Below are positions 48,301-59,133 of a DNA stretch of 64,000 nt, piece after piece (within the stretch, counting starts at the first letter, position 1; the number at the start of each line of letters is the position of its first letter). The stretch is from Lichtheimia corymbifera B2541 (taxonomy: Eukaryota > Mucoromycota > Mucoromycetes > Mucorales > Lichtheimiaceae), in the NCBI GenBank assembly GCA_000697475.1, contig JNEU01000754.1, positions 124,001 to 188,000 of the forward strand. Reading direction: 5' to 3'. The position numbers were made by a program, and so were the translations under genes. The notes below the pieces were generated by a model. The model was given only the letters and a program-made list of their open reading frames with translations. It had not been told where the DNA came from and did not search any database.

Positions 48301-48401
48301 TCTCCCCACCGCCACCACCACCAGCTGCTGTACCAGGCTCCTATTCACCTTTTCAACCCCCCATGGGCCATCCATTACCTCTTTTCAAAGGCATGACATG
48401 A
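45318..48401 (+). CDS. NST1: Nst1-like stress response protein
   Basis: Nine exons (45318-45721, 45928-46262, 46332-46522, 46601-46821, 46889-47403, 47474-47677, 47732-47812, 47878-47939, 48009-48401) encode 801 residues; yeast Nst1 is longer (~1240). The family block is near residues 75-150: [38 protein letters not shown], then [10 protein letters not shown] and [16 protein letters not shown]. Long polyacidic (Asp/Glu) tracts follow, and then a ~230-residue charged helix ([20 protein letters not shown] and onward). The C-terminus has [20 protein letters not shown] and [20 protein letters not shown]. Nst1 is linked in yeast to salt tolerance and mRNA-decay bodies; the biochemical role is unclear. 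All eight junctions keep frame. Confidence 0.9.
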
Positions 48402-48737
48402 TTAATAACACACATATTAGCGCTTTTCGTTCTTTTTACACATCTATAAATCAGTCATTCACATTGAATTCATGGGAGGGCGTAAAAAAAGTGATCTACA
48501 TAAACAATGATGCAAGGAGGGAAGGCTGTATAGCAATACGTAGTAGTAGTAGAGAGAGATATGCCAATTAGATATAATGGGCTTACGGGATCACGGGCCG
48601 AATGCGTCGGAACTCTTAATGAGGGACCTGGTCGAGTTACGCAAAAAGTAGGTGTTGTTGCTCTTGTACCCTGTTATCAAAACCAAAGCCACCAGTCAAC
48701 GCTGCTTCACTCTCCTTTTATTTCTCTCTATACATAA
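48402..48737. other. Intergenic between NST1 and COQ1
   Basis: 336-bp same-strand spacer, no gene-like content. Confidence 0.5.
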
Positions 48738-50341
48738 ATGATAACGGCTATTATCCGAGGTGCAGCACGGTCTACTATCACTAGGTCGGCCCATGTCAGC
48801 CTAAGAACACCATTGCGCCATTACAGCAAAGCGGCCACCGAGCCCAAGCAGCAGGAAGCTAGCGACATTTCTCCGTTGGGCAAGATTGCCGAGGGATTGA
48901 ACGCGATCCGATCGACTGTTATACCATCTTCCAGTACCACCACCGAACCACGTGCACCGTTTACGGGCGAAGCAGCGACATGGAATCAAGCTATACGTGA
49001 AGCACAAAGCCTTGTAGAAGAGGAACAGCAACACCTAGCAACCAAAGTAAAGTCATCATCATCATCATCCAATACGCCATTGATCGATCCAGCCAAACTG
49101 GTGGGACGTGACCTATGGGATTTGAAAGGAAACATTGCAAAGCTACTTGGAAGTGGCCATCCTTTTCTCAACACGGTTGCCAAGCACTATTTTAATGCGG
49201 ATGGTAAACACGTCCGTCCATTGTTGGTGTTATTGATCGCCCAAGCAACGAGCATTGCTCCTAAAAAGACAACCTTATCTTCCAACTCAACAACGCAGCA
49301 ACAACAACAACAACAACCGATCGATTATCAATCCATCGACACGCCCATTTCACATGGTCTAAAGAATATTACCACCAGCGATGTATTTGATCATGCCACT
49401 CATTACACACCTTCTGTCACGCATCAAGGTTGCACGATCCTTCCTACGCAACGACGTTTAGCAGAGATTACAGAAATGATTCACACGGCTTCGCTTTTGC
49501 ATGATGATGTGATTGATGCATCCGAGACCCGTCGCAACTTGCCTTCTGCCAATGCCAGTTTTGGTAACAAGATGGCTGTGCTGGGTGGTGATTTCCTTCT
49601 TGCTCGCGCCTCCATTGCCTTGGCTCGCTTACGCAACGCTGAATGCACTGAATTGATGTCCACTTGCATTGCCAATTTGGTTGAAGGCGAATTCATGCAG
49701 CTTAAAAACACACGGGGTGAGAATGGCGTTCGCACCAAATCCACGTTTGATTACTATATTGAAAAGACTTACATGAAGACTGGCAGTTTGATTGCACAAA
49801 GCTGTAAATCATCCGCTGTATTGGGTGGATCTACCAAGGAAGTCGCCGATATTGCCTTTGAATTTGGTCGTAATTTGGGTATTGCTTTCCAGGTAAGAAA
49901 AACATCCTTATTCATATTATATATACTCACTCCTATGTATATATATAGCTTGTGGATGACATGCTTGACTTTACTGTGACAGCCGCTGATCTTGGTAAGC
50001 CTGCTGGTGCCGATCTTAAGCTTGGTTTGGCCACTGCCCCTGTACTCTTTGCATGCGAAGAATTCCCTGAATTGGAACCCTTGATCAAACGCAAGTTTGC
50101 AGAGGAAGGCGATGTTGACAAGGTAAATACAAAAGGATAAAGGGTCGATCAATGGGTACTCACTCACAAATTACATTAGGCACGACTCCTCGTATACCAA
50201 AGTGATGGATTGAAAAAGACACTTTCCTTGGCTGAGGAACATTGCAGCACAGCCATTTCCTTGATTTCGCAATTGCCACCTTCAGACGCACGCTCTGCAT
50301 TGATTCAATTGACTGAAAAGCTCCTCACTAGACGTCATTAA
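48738..50341 (+). CDS. COQ1: Mitochondrial long-chain polyprenyl diphosphate synthase for ubiquinone
   Basis: Three exons (48738-49892, 49949-50122, 50180-50341) encode 496 residues. The N-terminus (MITAIIRGAARSTITRSAHV) is a basic, acid-free presequence. The first Asp-rich motif is EMIHTASLLHDDVIDASETRR. KMAVLGGDFLLARASIALAR and NLVEGEFMQLKNT follow. The second Asp-rich motif, LGIAFQLVDDMLDFT, is split by intron 1 right after FQ. GKPAGADLKLGLATAPVLFA and SDARSALIQLTEKLLTRR end the protein. This is the COQ1 pattern; the enzyme elongates the prenyl tail of ubiquinone. A Gln-rich insertion of ~60 residues lies before RRLAEITEMIH, at the same position as an insertion in yeast Coq1. Tail length cannot be read from the sequence alone. 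Confidence 0.94.
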
Positions 50342-50687
50342 CTCTATATATATACACTCGCACGCACCAAATTTGCATAGAACAACACTGCCATACCGCA
50401 ATCACTCATCATCCACATCACCCGCTCTATATATACAAACCCACATTTACAACACGCACCCATCACATCCTGTTCACATAGAAAAAAGAAACAAAAAAAA
50501 AAGAATCGAATAATACATCCATTCCCATCTCCATCGTTTCAAAATAAACTCAAGGGGGCATCCTAGTATTATTTTGCGCAGTTTGACATGGAGGGTGGTT
50601 GAAAATGGGCGGGCTTTGTTATTGACAACTAAAGCTGCTTGGCTCTTTTCTCCTCTTGTGTGTCCGTCTCTTTACTATTACTCGACC
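50342..50687. other. Intergenic between COQ1 and ATP12
   Basis: 346-bp same-strand spacer between two mitochondrial genes, AC-rich, with no gene-like content. Confidence 0.5.
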
Positions 50688-51804
50688 ATGTCCTTGCGTT
50701 TCGCCAATCAATGGATCAGCCGATCTACACGTTTATTCTCGACAACCGCTATTTCACGATTGGAAAATGTCGATCCCTCCAAAGCCGAGGTGGCCGCCAA
50801 ATGTAGGCATCGCGATCGCTTTATATTCTTCGTCGCCACCGCCATGTGGAATGCTGATATTGAGTTTGATAGTGGCTGAACGAACCATGAAACGCTTCTG
50901 GAAGCATGCTTGGGTCAAGGAAGAAGCTGGCAAGTTTTGATTGTGTGTGGAACAATGAATATCCCCTTCTCCTTACATTTTAGCTGGTATAGATGGTTGC
51001 ACTGTGATGCTCGATAAACGCAATTTACGTACACCTAATGGCCGTCATATCGTCAAGTTTACATCTGCACAACGACCCTTGGCCTATTTGACAGCTGCTG
51101 AATGGGAAGCACAGACCGAATCGCTTAAATCACATTCTTTGCCTTTGGTAAGTTGTTGAGTGGATGGTAGTAGTGGATAGGGTGGGAATGATTGAACCTT
51201 TTACATATAGACATCGATCATTGCACGTGCCTTTGATGCATTGGACCCTACCCGAGCTGAAGATCCTCGTGTGCGTGACCAAGTGATTGACAAGCTGATG
51301 ACCTATTTTGACACCGATGCCACATGTTACCATGAAGATTATCCCGAGATGCTCACTCAGCTGCAGGAACAGCATTGGAAGCCATTGATTGCATGGGCTA
51401 GTGAAAACTATGGTGTCCAAATCAATACAACAACTGGCATTTTTGCTGTTGGCCAACCTCCTGAGACACGTGAAAAGTTGCGAGCTGTCGTTGATCAAAT
51501 GGGTCCTTTGGAATTGGCTGCTTTTGAAAGAGCTGTCATGAGCTCCAAGAGCTTTTTGATCGGTTTGGCCCTTGTCAAGAACGCATTGACTGTAGAACAA
51601 GCTGCCCAAGCTGCTCATGTCGAAATGAATGCTCAAATCGATCGATGGGGTGAAGTCGAAGACAGTACGTATTTATTCAGGAGGATGATATACAAGTGAA
51701 AAAACTCAACAATGATATGTATGTGTGTAGGTCATGATGTGGAACGTGAATACATTCGACAAACCTTGGGATCGGTGGCAACCGTTGTCATGGATAAGCA
51801 TTAG
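50688..51804 (+). CDS. ATP12: ATP12, F1-ATPase alpha-subunit assembly chaperone
   Basis: Five exons (50688-50802, 50873-50929, 50984-51147, 51211-51664, 51731-51804) encode 287 residues (yeast 325). The Arg/Ser-rich start (RFANQWISRSTRLFSTTAIS) is a mitochondrial presequence. Motifs are RFWKHAWVKEEA, VMLDKRNLRTPNGRHI, LAYLTAAEWEAQTESLKSHS, LPLTSIIARAFDAL, DPRVRDQVIDKLMTYFDTDA, WKPLIAWASENYGVQI and SKSFLIGLALVKNALTVEQA. The end is GHDVEREYIRQTLGSVATVV. Atp12 binds free F1 alpha subunits in the matrix. Intron 2 has a GC donor (CTG|GCAAGT). The stop lies only 20 bp from that of the convergent CBS gene. Confidence 0.94.
50930..50983 (+). other. GC-AG intron (ATP12 intron 2)
   Basis: The donor is GCTG|GCAAGT, phase 1, and the acceptor TACATTTTAG. 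It is the only join that links KEEA to AGIDGCTVMLDKR without a stop. Confidence 0.8.
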
Positions 51805-51824
51805 AAATTCAATTATTTTTCCTT

Positions 51825-52909
51825 TTACTTGCATAAAAGACCAATGACATCCGACATGGAAATGACCCCAATGACTTTTTGAGATTGCTCATCCTGCTTG
51901 ATCCATACACGATGCGTATCTTGTGTAATCATAATATCAATCACTTCCTTCAACGTAGTCTCAGGTGTGGCCACAGGCAAGGCAATCGTATCCATGTGGT
52001 ACTGTAAAAAGAGAGAGGAACATGAGTTATCGCTGTTGGATGGATGATGATGAGAATACGCTCACCTTGACATATTCTATACATGGAAGTGTGAGCTTGT
52101 CAAACGTATCGAGATTCGCTCCTGGCAAGTCCTCGAGGCATAAATCGCCTACAAGGTTTCCATTCCTAGACCCCATCTCTATGAGCCAACAACATCCTCT
52201 TCTTTAAGCCTCTACTACTTACTCATCGACAATGGGGACGCCACTGAGTCGTTTTTCAGCAATCAACCTGTAGCCAGAAAGTGCTGTTTGTGAAGCTGAA
52301 ACGCTAACCAGGGGTGGCTTTTTGTCAAAGCCAAGGGAACCCACTGTGGCATTGATATCGACTAATCCTTCCGTGCTCTCTGGATGCTTGCGAATGTGCT
52401 GCATAATGTCGGTTTGTGAAAGAAGCCACGTGCCTTCGTTGTTGGCTTTTGCATAATCCACAACGAGAGAACGATGAATGCCTGAAGCAAACGCGCGTAA
52501 AGTCTAAAAAGAGCCATGTTAAAATCACCCTTTCCCTTGTTTACACGATAATAATAAAACCAAAACTTGCCTCTAGCAAAGTGTCTTGACTATCCGTTTT
52601 ATGCATTCGATAGCTCTCACGGTCTGAGTCTAGGCCAAGCACGTATTCCACTGGATCATTCAATTTGGAAGCGGTATTGTCCACGGTGGTGTCCGAGCGA
52701 CCCATCAAGTACAAAAGCATATCAAACAAATTCACAATGCTGACGACTTGAGTGCTGTTGTGAGAGAAAACAGGCAAGGACGTGATCTTGTTATTCTGGA
52801 GCAAGTTTAAAGCGGTTTGGATGGAGACAATAGGGCTAACTGCAATCAAGGATGGCTTGCTATGAGCAAGCGTCAAATCATCCGCTTTCAACTGGGTAAT
52901 ATTCGGCAT
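51825..52909 (-). CDS. Four-CBS-motif protein (AMPK-gamma/Sds23-like fold)
   Basis: Four exons (52909-52571, 52503-52223, 52165-52066, 52001-51825) encode 298 residues. Four CBS-type units can be traced: ALNLLQNNKITSLPVFSHNS...IVNLFDMLLYL, then HRSLVVDYAKAN...LLSQTDIMQHI, then YRLIAEKRLSGVPIVDENGN...GDLCLED, and VIDIMITQDTHRVWIKQDEQ...VISMSDVIGLL. Paired CBS domains bind adenine nucleotides in AMPK gamma and Sds23-type proteins. This one is short and has no other domain, so a nucleotide-sensing regulatory role is inferred. Intron 1 has a GC donor (GAG|GCAAGT). The gene is tail-to-tail with ATP12. Confidence 0.88.
52504..52570 (-). other. GC-AG intron (CBS gene intron 1)
   Basis: The donor is GAG|GCAAGT, phase 0, and the acceptor CTTTTTAG. 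A downstream GT (TTTG|GTTTTA) changes phase and breaks the CBS frame. Confidence 0.8.
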
Positions 52910-53134
52910 GGGGAATATAGAAATAAATGGGAGGATGGAGAAAAAAAGAAGAGAGAAAGAAAAAGAACAAGGGTTGTTGGGTGATGGGTAATTGTCGTCT
53001 GTTTATGTATACAAAGCACAGCTCACACACACGTACACACACACAACACGCATGCATCCCCGTTTCGGACCGGCTTCTCCGCTTATACGGGTACAACTGT
53101 ACTACTCTGGATTATCATGCCACAATTGACACCT

Positions 53135-54452
53135 TTAATGTTTCCTTAACCGAGCCAGAAAAAAACCACTAGTTTGACTAATTAAGGGATCAAATCTTAA
53201 ACAATGTTGTTCCATCGCCTGCTGGATATCCACGTCAATGCCTTCCACTTTTTTGATATTGACCAACTTGATATCTGCATTGTCTGCATCTTCCAATACA
53301 GCATCCGGATGATGTTTCAAAAACCACGCAACATTGGCTTCATTTTGTTGGACCGTGAGTGAGCAAGTACTGTACACCATAATGCCATGCTTCTTGAGCA
53401 TTTTCCATCCTTGTTTCATCAGATTTCGCTATAAGCCAAGGTTAGTTATTCCTGTACCATACATGCCATCTCCCTCCCTCCAAATGTACCTGTAGTTCGC
53501 ATACAGTCGATAATCGATCTGGATTCATAAAATTGCGTTCAAATGCACCCCATCCCCATTTTTCGTACTACAATGAAAAAACATGAGTGATTGTGAGTAA
53601 ATGACAACATGACCTCCACCATCACCATGATTACCTTGAGGATATGACTGATGGATCCATCATGGGTGCATTCTGCATCCACCAATACTTTATCATACAA
53701 GGCCGTGGATGTTTGTGGATCGAAACGCAGCATCTTGGGAGCCCAATAAGGTTTGCGATGGTTGACATGAAGCGTATGTTTCTTTTGTCGTTCCTTGGGT
53801 GAGAGGGGTGGTGGGACTGCAAATGTTGTACCATCCGCTTCAAAAAGACGTACGTGTGAGCCGACCTTGTACTTTTTCAATAATGAGCGACAAGTAGCCA
53901 AACGATGAGCGGCACAATCGACACCTGTAGCACTACCGGAAGCCTCGATCCGATTGGCAATCATGCATAACTTGGCACCCGGGGCACAACACATGTCAAG
54001 GACTTGATCATTGGCTTGCAAATCAAGAGCTTCTACGGCCATGGCTGAACTAAGATCGATGCCGAATAGACTACGATTCTTGTATCTAATATAAAAGTGT
54101 GTATGTGAGCATGAAACCTCTTGGCATGAATGAAATACACATACGCTGCAATATCGACCAGTCGATGCTTGGCATGCAAGAATCCAAAGATACCATCCTT
54201 CACTTGCCATACATCATCCGTTCCAAGTTGCTCTTTCAAGTCGTCCAAGGAAGGTAAAGCATTGGCATTCGTATTGAGACGTACATAGCGGGGGAGATCG
54301 CTGACAGTGTATATGCGTGGATCGATAGCATTGTCGACAAGGAATTGTTGAAAGGACGCAGGAAGACGATCGAGATCGAATTGCTTTGTGTTGGCTGCTG
54401 CTACCGTGGAATCATCGTCATTTGCTACAAACGGGTCCTGCTCGTCGTGCAT
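53135..54452 (-). CDS. NOP2/Sun (RsmB) family RNA m5C methyltransferase with variant motif IV
   Basis: Four exons (54452-54145, 54085-53635, 53567-53490, 53428-53135) encode 376 residues. An N-terminal RNA-binding-like part (LPRYVRLNTNANALPSLDDL) precedes the Rossmann core: SSAMAVEALDL, motif I VLDMCCAPGAKLCMIAN, and ATGVDCAAHRLATCRSLLKK. Motif IV is DKVLVDAECTHDGSISHILK, with Cys242 in D-A-E-C instead of the usual D-x-P-C. Motif VI is GIMVYSTCSLTVQQNEANVA with Cys301. Both cysteines of the two-cysteine mechanism are therefore kept. KYEKWGWGAFERNF between them is distinctive. The RNA substrate (tRNA or rRNA) cannot be assigned. The final HCLRFDPLISQTSGFFLARL is the family's closing strand. 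Confidence 0.88.
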
Positions 54453-55513
54453 ACGGAGAAGAAAAGGTAACTAGGATTTCCTTGTTGCCAGGTTTCTAAT
54501 CCCCCCTCCCAACCACCTCACATAACACCCAGTCCATGGCTTATATGACCCTTTTCAATCTATGTCACTTATTATAATAAGATATAGACTAATCTTGTTG
54601 AACATAATAAATGAGTGATATTTTATAATGCTTTCAACAGCTTTTATTAAGACGTTCTCATGTGATAATCTATATTTCGATTCCTTTATCAAAGATATGC
54701 ATCGCTCAAGAGATCTAGTACTTCATTTCTGTGGCCTAAATGGATCGCTACCACCAGTGTGACTATATCAAAAAGTCTACTCCTTTGACAACCACTTGCA
54801 TTGGGTTCGCAAAATCTGTGACAGTGTTTTCCGTAGACACCCAACATAGTTTTTCCATGGCTTGGTATTCCTCCTTTCAGGCTTCTCACTTCATCCATTC
54901 CCTACGTATATACCATGTAGCATTCATCATAGAAACGCGGATGGTTGTCATATCAACAGCATCACAAGGTGCTTTCTCATTTTCTTTTTCAATTATTGCA
55001 AGTGCTAGCTATATCCAAGGCATGAAACCAAAAAGCATATGAGGAAACGCTCCCGGTGATTAATTTGGATGTAGTTTTGTATTCCCCCCTCTTCGTGAAT
55101 AAGGAAGAACCGCTGTACTGACACGAGTCAATCAGCAAGATCGGCGGTAGCAGGGTTGAATAAAGAGAAAAAAAAATAAAACTTGGGACCGCTGAAGGAT
55201 TTATATAGCCGTAAATTTAGCGGAGATGATGAGGAGTGAGGAGGACCGGTTTGCCCAGTAAAATTGGAGACCTAAACTTTATATCACATGCATGCGTTTG
55301 TATGCCATTCCCCTTCCTGATGCCACTGATCAACTTTTGTTATCAACTAGACCTCCTCAGAGACCCTTCTCATTGCTTCTCTCATGTTTCATTATATGCT
55401 TTGACTACGATCCTATCTTTTATTCTACATTCTCCGCTTTAAATCTTTAAAGACAATGTCCCCCTCCTCCTCATTTCTTTGTTATCCTCCAGGATATCAT
55501 ATCATGCTTTTAT
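54453..55513. other. Intergenic between the m5C methyltransferase start and P450 stop
   Basis: About 1.06 kb with both neighbours on the minus strand. AT-rich. Short open frames lack motifs. Nothing recognised. Confidence 0.45.
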
Positions 55514-57699
55514 TTATAGAGCTGCATCTGTACGAGGAATGAATCGCACCTTGTATGATTGAGGAAGCACAATGAGACCTCCACTGACTCGCGAATGGAT
55601 ATCTGGATACACCGGTTTGCCAGCGGCATCCAATGATGGCTCAATGGTGTACTTTGCTAAAAGCCGCACCATGGCCAAAAACATCTCGGCTTCAGACTAA
55701 TATCAAAAGCATGTGAGTCTTTTCTGTTAATATTCCCGGCTTGTATGCAATGACATTACCAGATAGATACCAGGGCATACACGTCTATTATAAAAAGTTA
55801 TATCAGTTATGTACATCATAAAAGTCATTTTTTCTTCTTCTTACCGGCCCCATCCAAAATTGAAATGATCACGGTTTTCGAGACGTCCATTGGCTGATGT
55901 TGTCATGGTAGAAGTATTTTCGATAAACCTCTCTGGGATAAACTTTTCTGGCTCTGAGAACACATTGGGGTTATGATGCATGCCCAGCATGTTGGGAAAT
56001 ACAGGCGTTCCTTTGGGAATCAAGTAACCCTGGCATTCGACTATAAAACTTGTGTCAATGATACAGCAGCAGTTGTTGTTGTCAAGGAGACATACCATCT
56101 TCCTCTACGACATGTGACATGCCAAATACGGATGGAGATCGAAAACGCATCCCTTCCTTTTGTACAGAGATAAGATAGGGCAGCTCACGACGTTCGGCAA
56201 AGGATGGGAGTCTACCATGTTCTTGAACAAAGATATCAATTTCGGCTTGGATCCGTTTTTGCACCTCGGGATGATGAGCAAGGATAGCAAAAAGCCATAC
56301 GAGAGAAACAGAGGTCGTGTCTGTACCAGCAATAATCATGTCACCTATAACATCACACATGTAAATAATTTTCAACAAGAGCATCCAAGCTGATTACTAC
56401 ACTTACTCATGGTGACCACGACATCCCTGTCATCTAATTCATGCTCCTCCAAAATATTGTAAAAATGGCGAACAAAGCAATCCTTTTTCGAATCGAGTGC
56501 TTGCTTGATCAACCGCTCAAAGATAGCATTTCGCTTTCCAAGCAATGCAAGTTGCACTTTGCGTTTCTTTGTGCGTTGTCCAAACTTGTCGAAAAACTTG
56601 AGAATGGGCAAAAACTCGGTCACATCGCCTTGTAATCCACCCACAGCAAGTGACTCGTCGACATAATTGGCAATTTCTTGGAACAATGGATCATCCACGG
56701 AGGTGGCACGTACACCAAAGCATGTCAGTAATACCGCATTCATGGTCATCACTTGAAGTGCCTGACGTGGATCGATGCCATTGGGATCAGCGGCAAGTCG
56801 CTCAATCAGATAGTCGGCTTCCTTTTCGAGGATCGGCATAAACTTGTCAACCATGGGTGGTGCCAGCACCGAAACCACTGGAGGCAAACAATAAATTTAA
56901 GATTCAAAAGTAAAAGAATGCATGACCCTCATGTATATAATACCTGCTTTACGCGTATTTCTCCAACTTTTGCCTGTAGGTGCAAAGACCAATCCCCTAT
57001 AGTAAAATCATCAATGTCACGTTCGGCACGTGTCATCTTTTTACTACTTACTTCCCACCCATTGCATAATACTCGTAGACAAATGCATTAACGGGTCGGC
57101 TTGAAGCGACGGCACCTTTGATGCAAAACAAGTCGTATGCAAACACAGGATCTGGATATCATCATAATAGAGTGAACCGCTTGCCTTTACTACCTTGTAA
57201 TGAAATAAAGCTTACCACTGACGACGATCCATTTCACCACGCCCAATCGGACCTGCATTACAGGACCTGCATATGATACATGTGACAAGTACATGTGAGT
57301 AACCAATCGGCGCGCATCACCTATTTCTGATTCACACATACCCACTTGTTCTTGCCATTCAGTGAATTTTGCACCTACATCATCTCCAATAGAGAGCAAG
57401 TGTCCTATGTATGTGTAACGTGGTTCGTGTAAAAAATGTAAACCGCGCAAAAAAAGTTATTGTAGTGGATACTAACCGAGATAAGGGTAAGCACCTTTGG
57501 GTTCAGGGATCTTTTTGAGACCTGCATACTTTTTACGACTGCTGCTGCTACTTGTTAATTGGCGTAAGATGTAAAAGGTTCCTGCACAAGCCGTAATGCC
57601 AGCCACTGCTTTGAGGGCAGTATCCATGGTAAGGATACGATCATGACGACTGCTGCTGCTGTTACTGATCCAAGAAGACAGGCTACTGAAAAGTGGCAT
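55514..57699 (-). CDS. Cytochrome P450 monooxygenase
   Basis: Ten exons (57699-57477, 57404-57342, 57266-57216, 57151-57052, 56996-56944, 56877-56407, 56344-56096, 56040-55845, 55784-55760, 55696-55514) encode 537 residues. A hydrophobic anchor ([19 protein letters not shown]) is followed by a Pro-rich hinge ([14 protein letters not shown]). The C-helix region WRNTRKA, I-helix [16 protein letters not shown]-helix EGMR, PERF-type FIPERFIEN and heme-binding FNFGWGRRVCPG (Cys472) are all intact. An ATG at 57627 would shorten the N-terminus by 24 residues and still include the anchor. Exon 9 (25 nt) encodes just R-R-V-C-P-G-I-Y-L, including the heme ligand. The substrate is unknown; this is an ER-membrane enzyme by family. 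Confidence 0.92.
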
Positions 57700-59133
57700 C
57701 AAAGTGTAAGGATGGAGGAAAAGGTGAATGAACGAAACAAAAAAGGGCGGCTATATATACCGCGACCCGCTTATTTAGGTTGGAAGGGAACACAGATATT
57801 TAAATGTATGTTGGTGAGTATGCTGTGTGCAGCATCAGCACCGACAACAAAACATTCCTTTTATGCACGTCACCTTGCATTTCTTCCCTTGTGAGATTTG
57901 TAATACAGCATGATCAAAACACAACGCGATGGATCTTAGAATCAATAGTCCAACAACAACCCTTTAGAATGAGAAGTTCCATGTTGAACCATGTTACACC
58001 ACAACGGGCAAAGATATGCACAAAGTCCTCGGACGTGATACAAGCTACTGTCATATTCGTTACAGCACGACCCACTTCCCGATGTTCCATTGACGGTAGG
58101 ACCGCCCCCATTCTTATCCTCTATTCTCTTCACCTTGGTTGCGAAACGCACAGGGACAGGGGGGTGACACTTATTGAGCACTCCACTACAACCAACAATC
58201 CACGTCAAAAGCTTCAAGTAATAATGGCGCAAACGGTATATTTGAATCAAATGTTGGTCCACTATTGCTATTATAATCCAAAGTTGAGAAGAGGCTGTTT
58301 ATAGTGCGTATTGTTCTGTTGAAGAGTGCTGCATGTAGATGGCCGTTGTGTACTGTAGTGGTATAATAAAGATTCGTAGTACAGGAAGACGAGGATGGAT
58401 CACGTGATTTATATAGCGTCTCAATTGTAGCTGTCTTCATGTGATTAGGAAAAACTAAAAAGTGTGTGCGAGTGTTTTGATCCACATGAGAAGCGAGTGC
58501 TGTATGCTAAATGATATAAGACGCTTGGTAGGTGTCATCCCCGCTGATCGGGCTGTTGCTGGTTGTCGACCATCATCCTCTTCAACATATATTTTTCTCG
58601 TATGTCGTTGGCCGTTGAACAAGGATCCGAATTGGTGAACTGAGTTATCCATCAACTAAGGTCGTCGTTGCTCCTGTTCATTCGAGACCCCATTTGCCAT
58701 GCAAAGAGACGTTGAATGCTGCTAATCGGTTCCTCATTGTAAGTTTCGCATGCTGCTATTACTGTACTTGTACTCAATTTCTAACCTATATGCTTTAGAA
58801 ATGACTCCAAGGAATGGATTCCATTGCGCGTTGATGTCGACGAGAAGAAGCAACAAGAACGTCCCTGACAGGAGCACTATTAGCTATTTTCCAGGCCGCG
58901 ACACTGACTCTCCTTGCATGAACAAGCCGAGACGACGGGGATCATAGCAACCCCAATATGGAAATGTCGGACGCTTTTGGATGCTTCAACACAAGAACAA
59001 TGATGATGATCGTAACTGCGCCATGGTGGGAAAAATGAAGCCGACAATCGATGGTTTCACGACGACGCGCGCGATCATGATAAGAGCTGATGCTTTTCGA
59101 TCCTGCTTTGCTCTCTTTTTCACACACAACAAG
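57700..59133. other. Intergenic, divergent promoters of P450 and carboxypeptidase
   Basis: Open frames (58981-59133 is in frame with the carboxypeptidase) show no conserved sequence. No RNA gene or repeat was recognised. Confidence 0.45.

Noticed and set aside
58981..59133. N-terminal extension of the carboxypeptidase from upstream in-frame ATGs
   Set aside because: It would bury the signal peptide about 20-40 residues inside the protein; the ATG at 59134 gives a standard secretory start.
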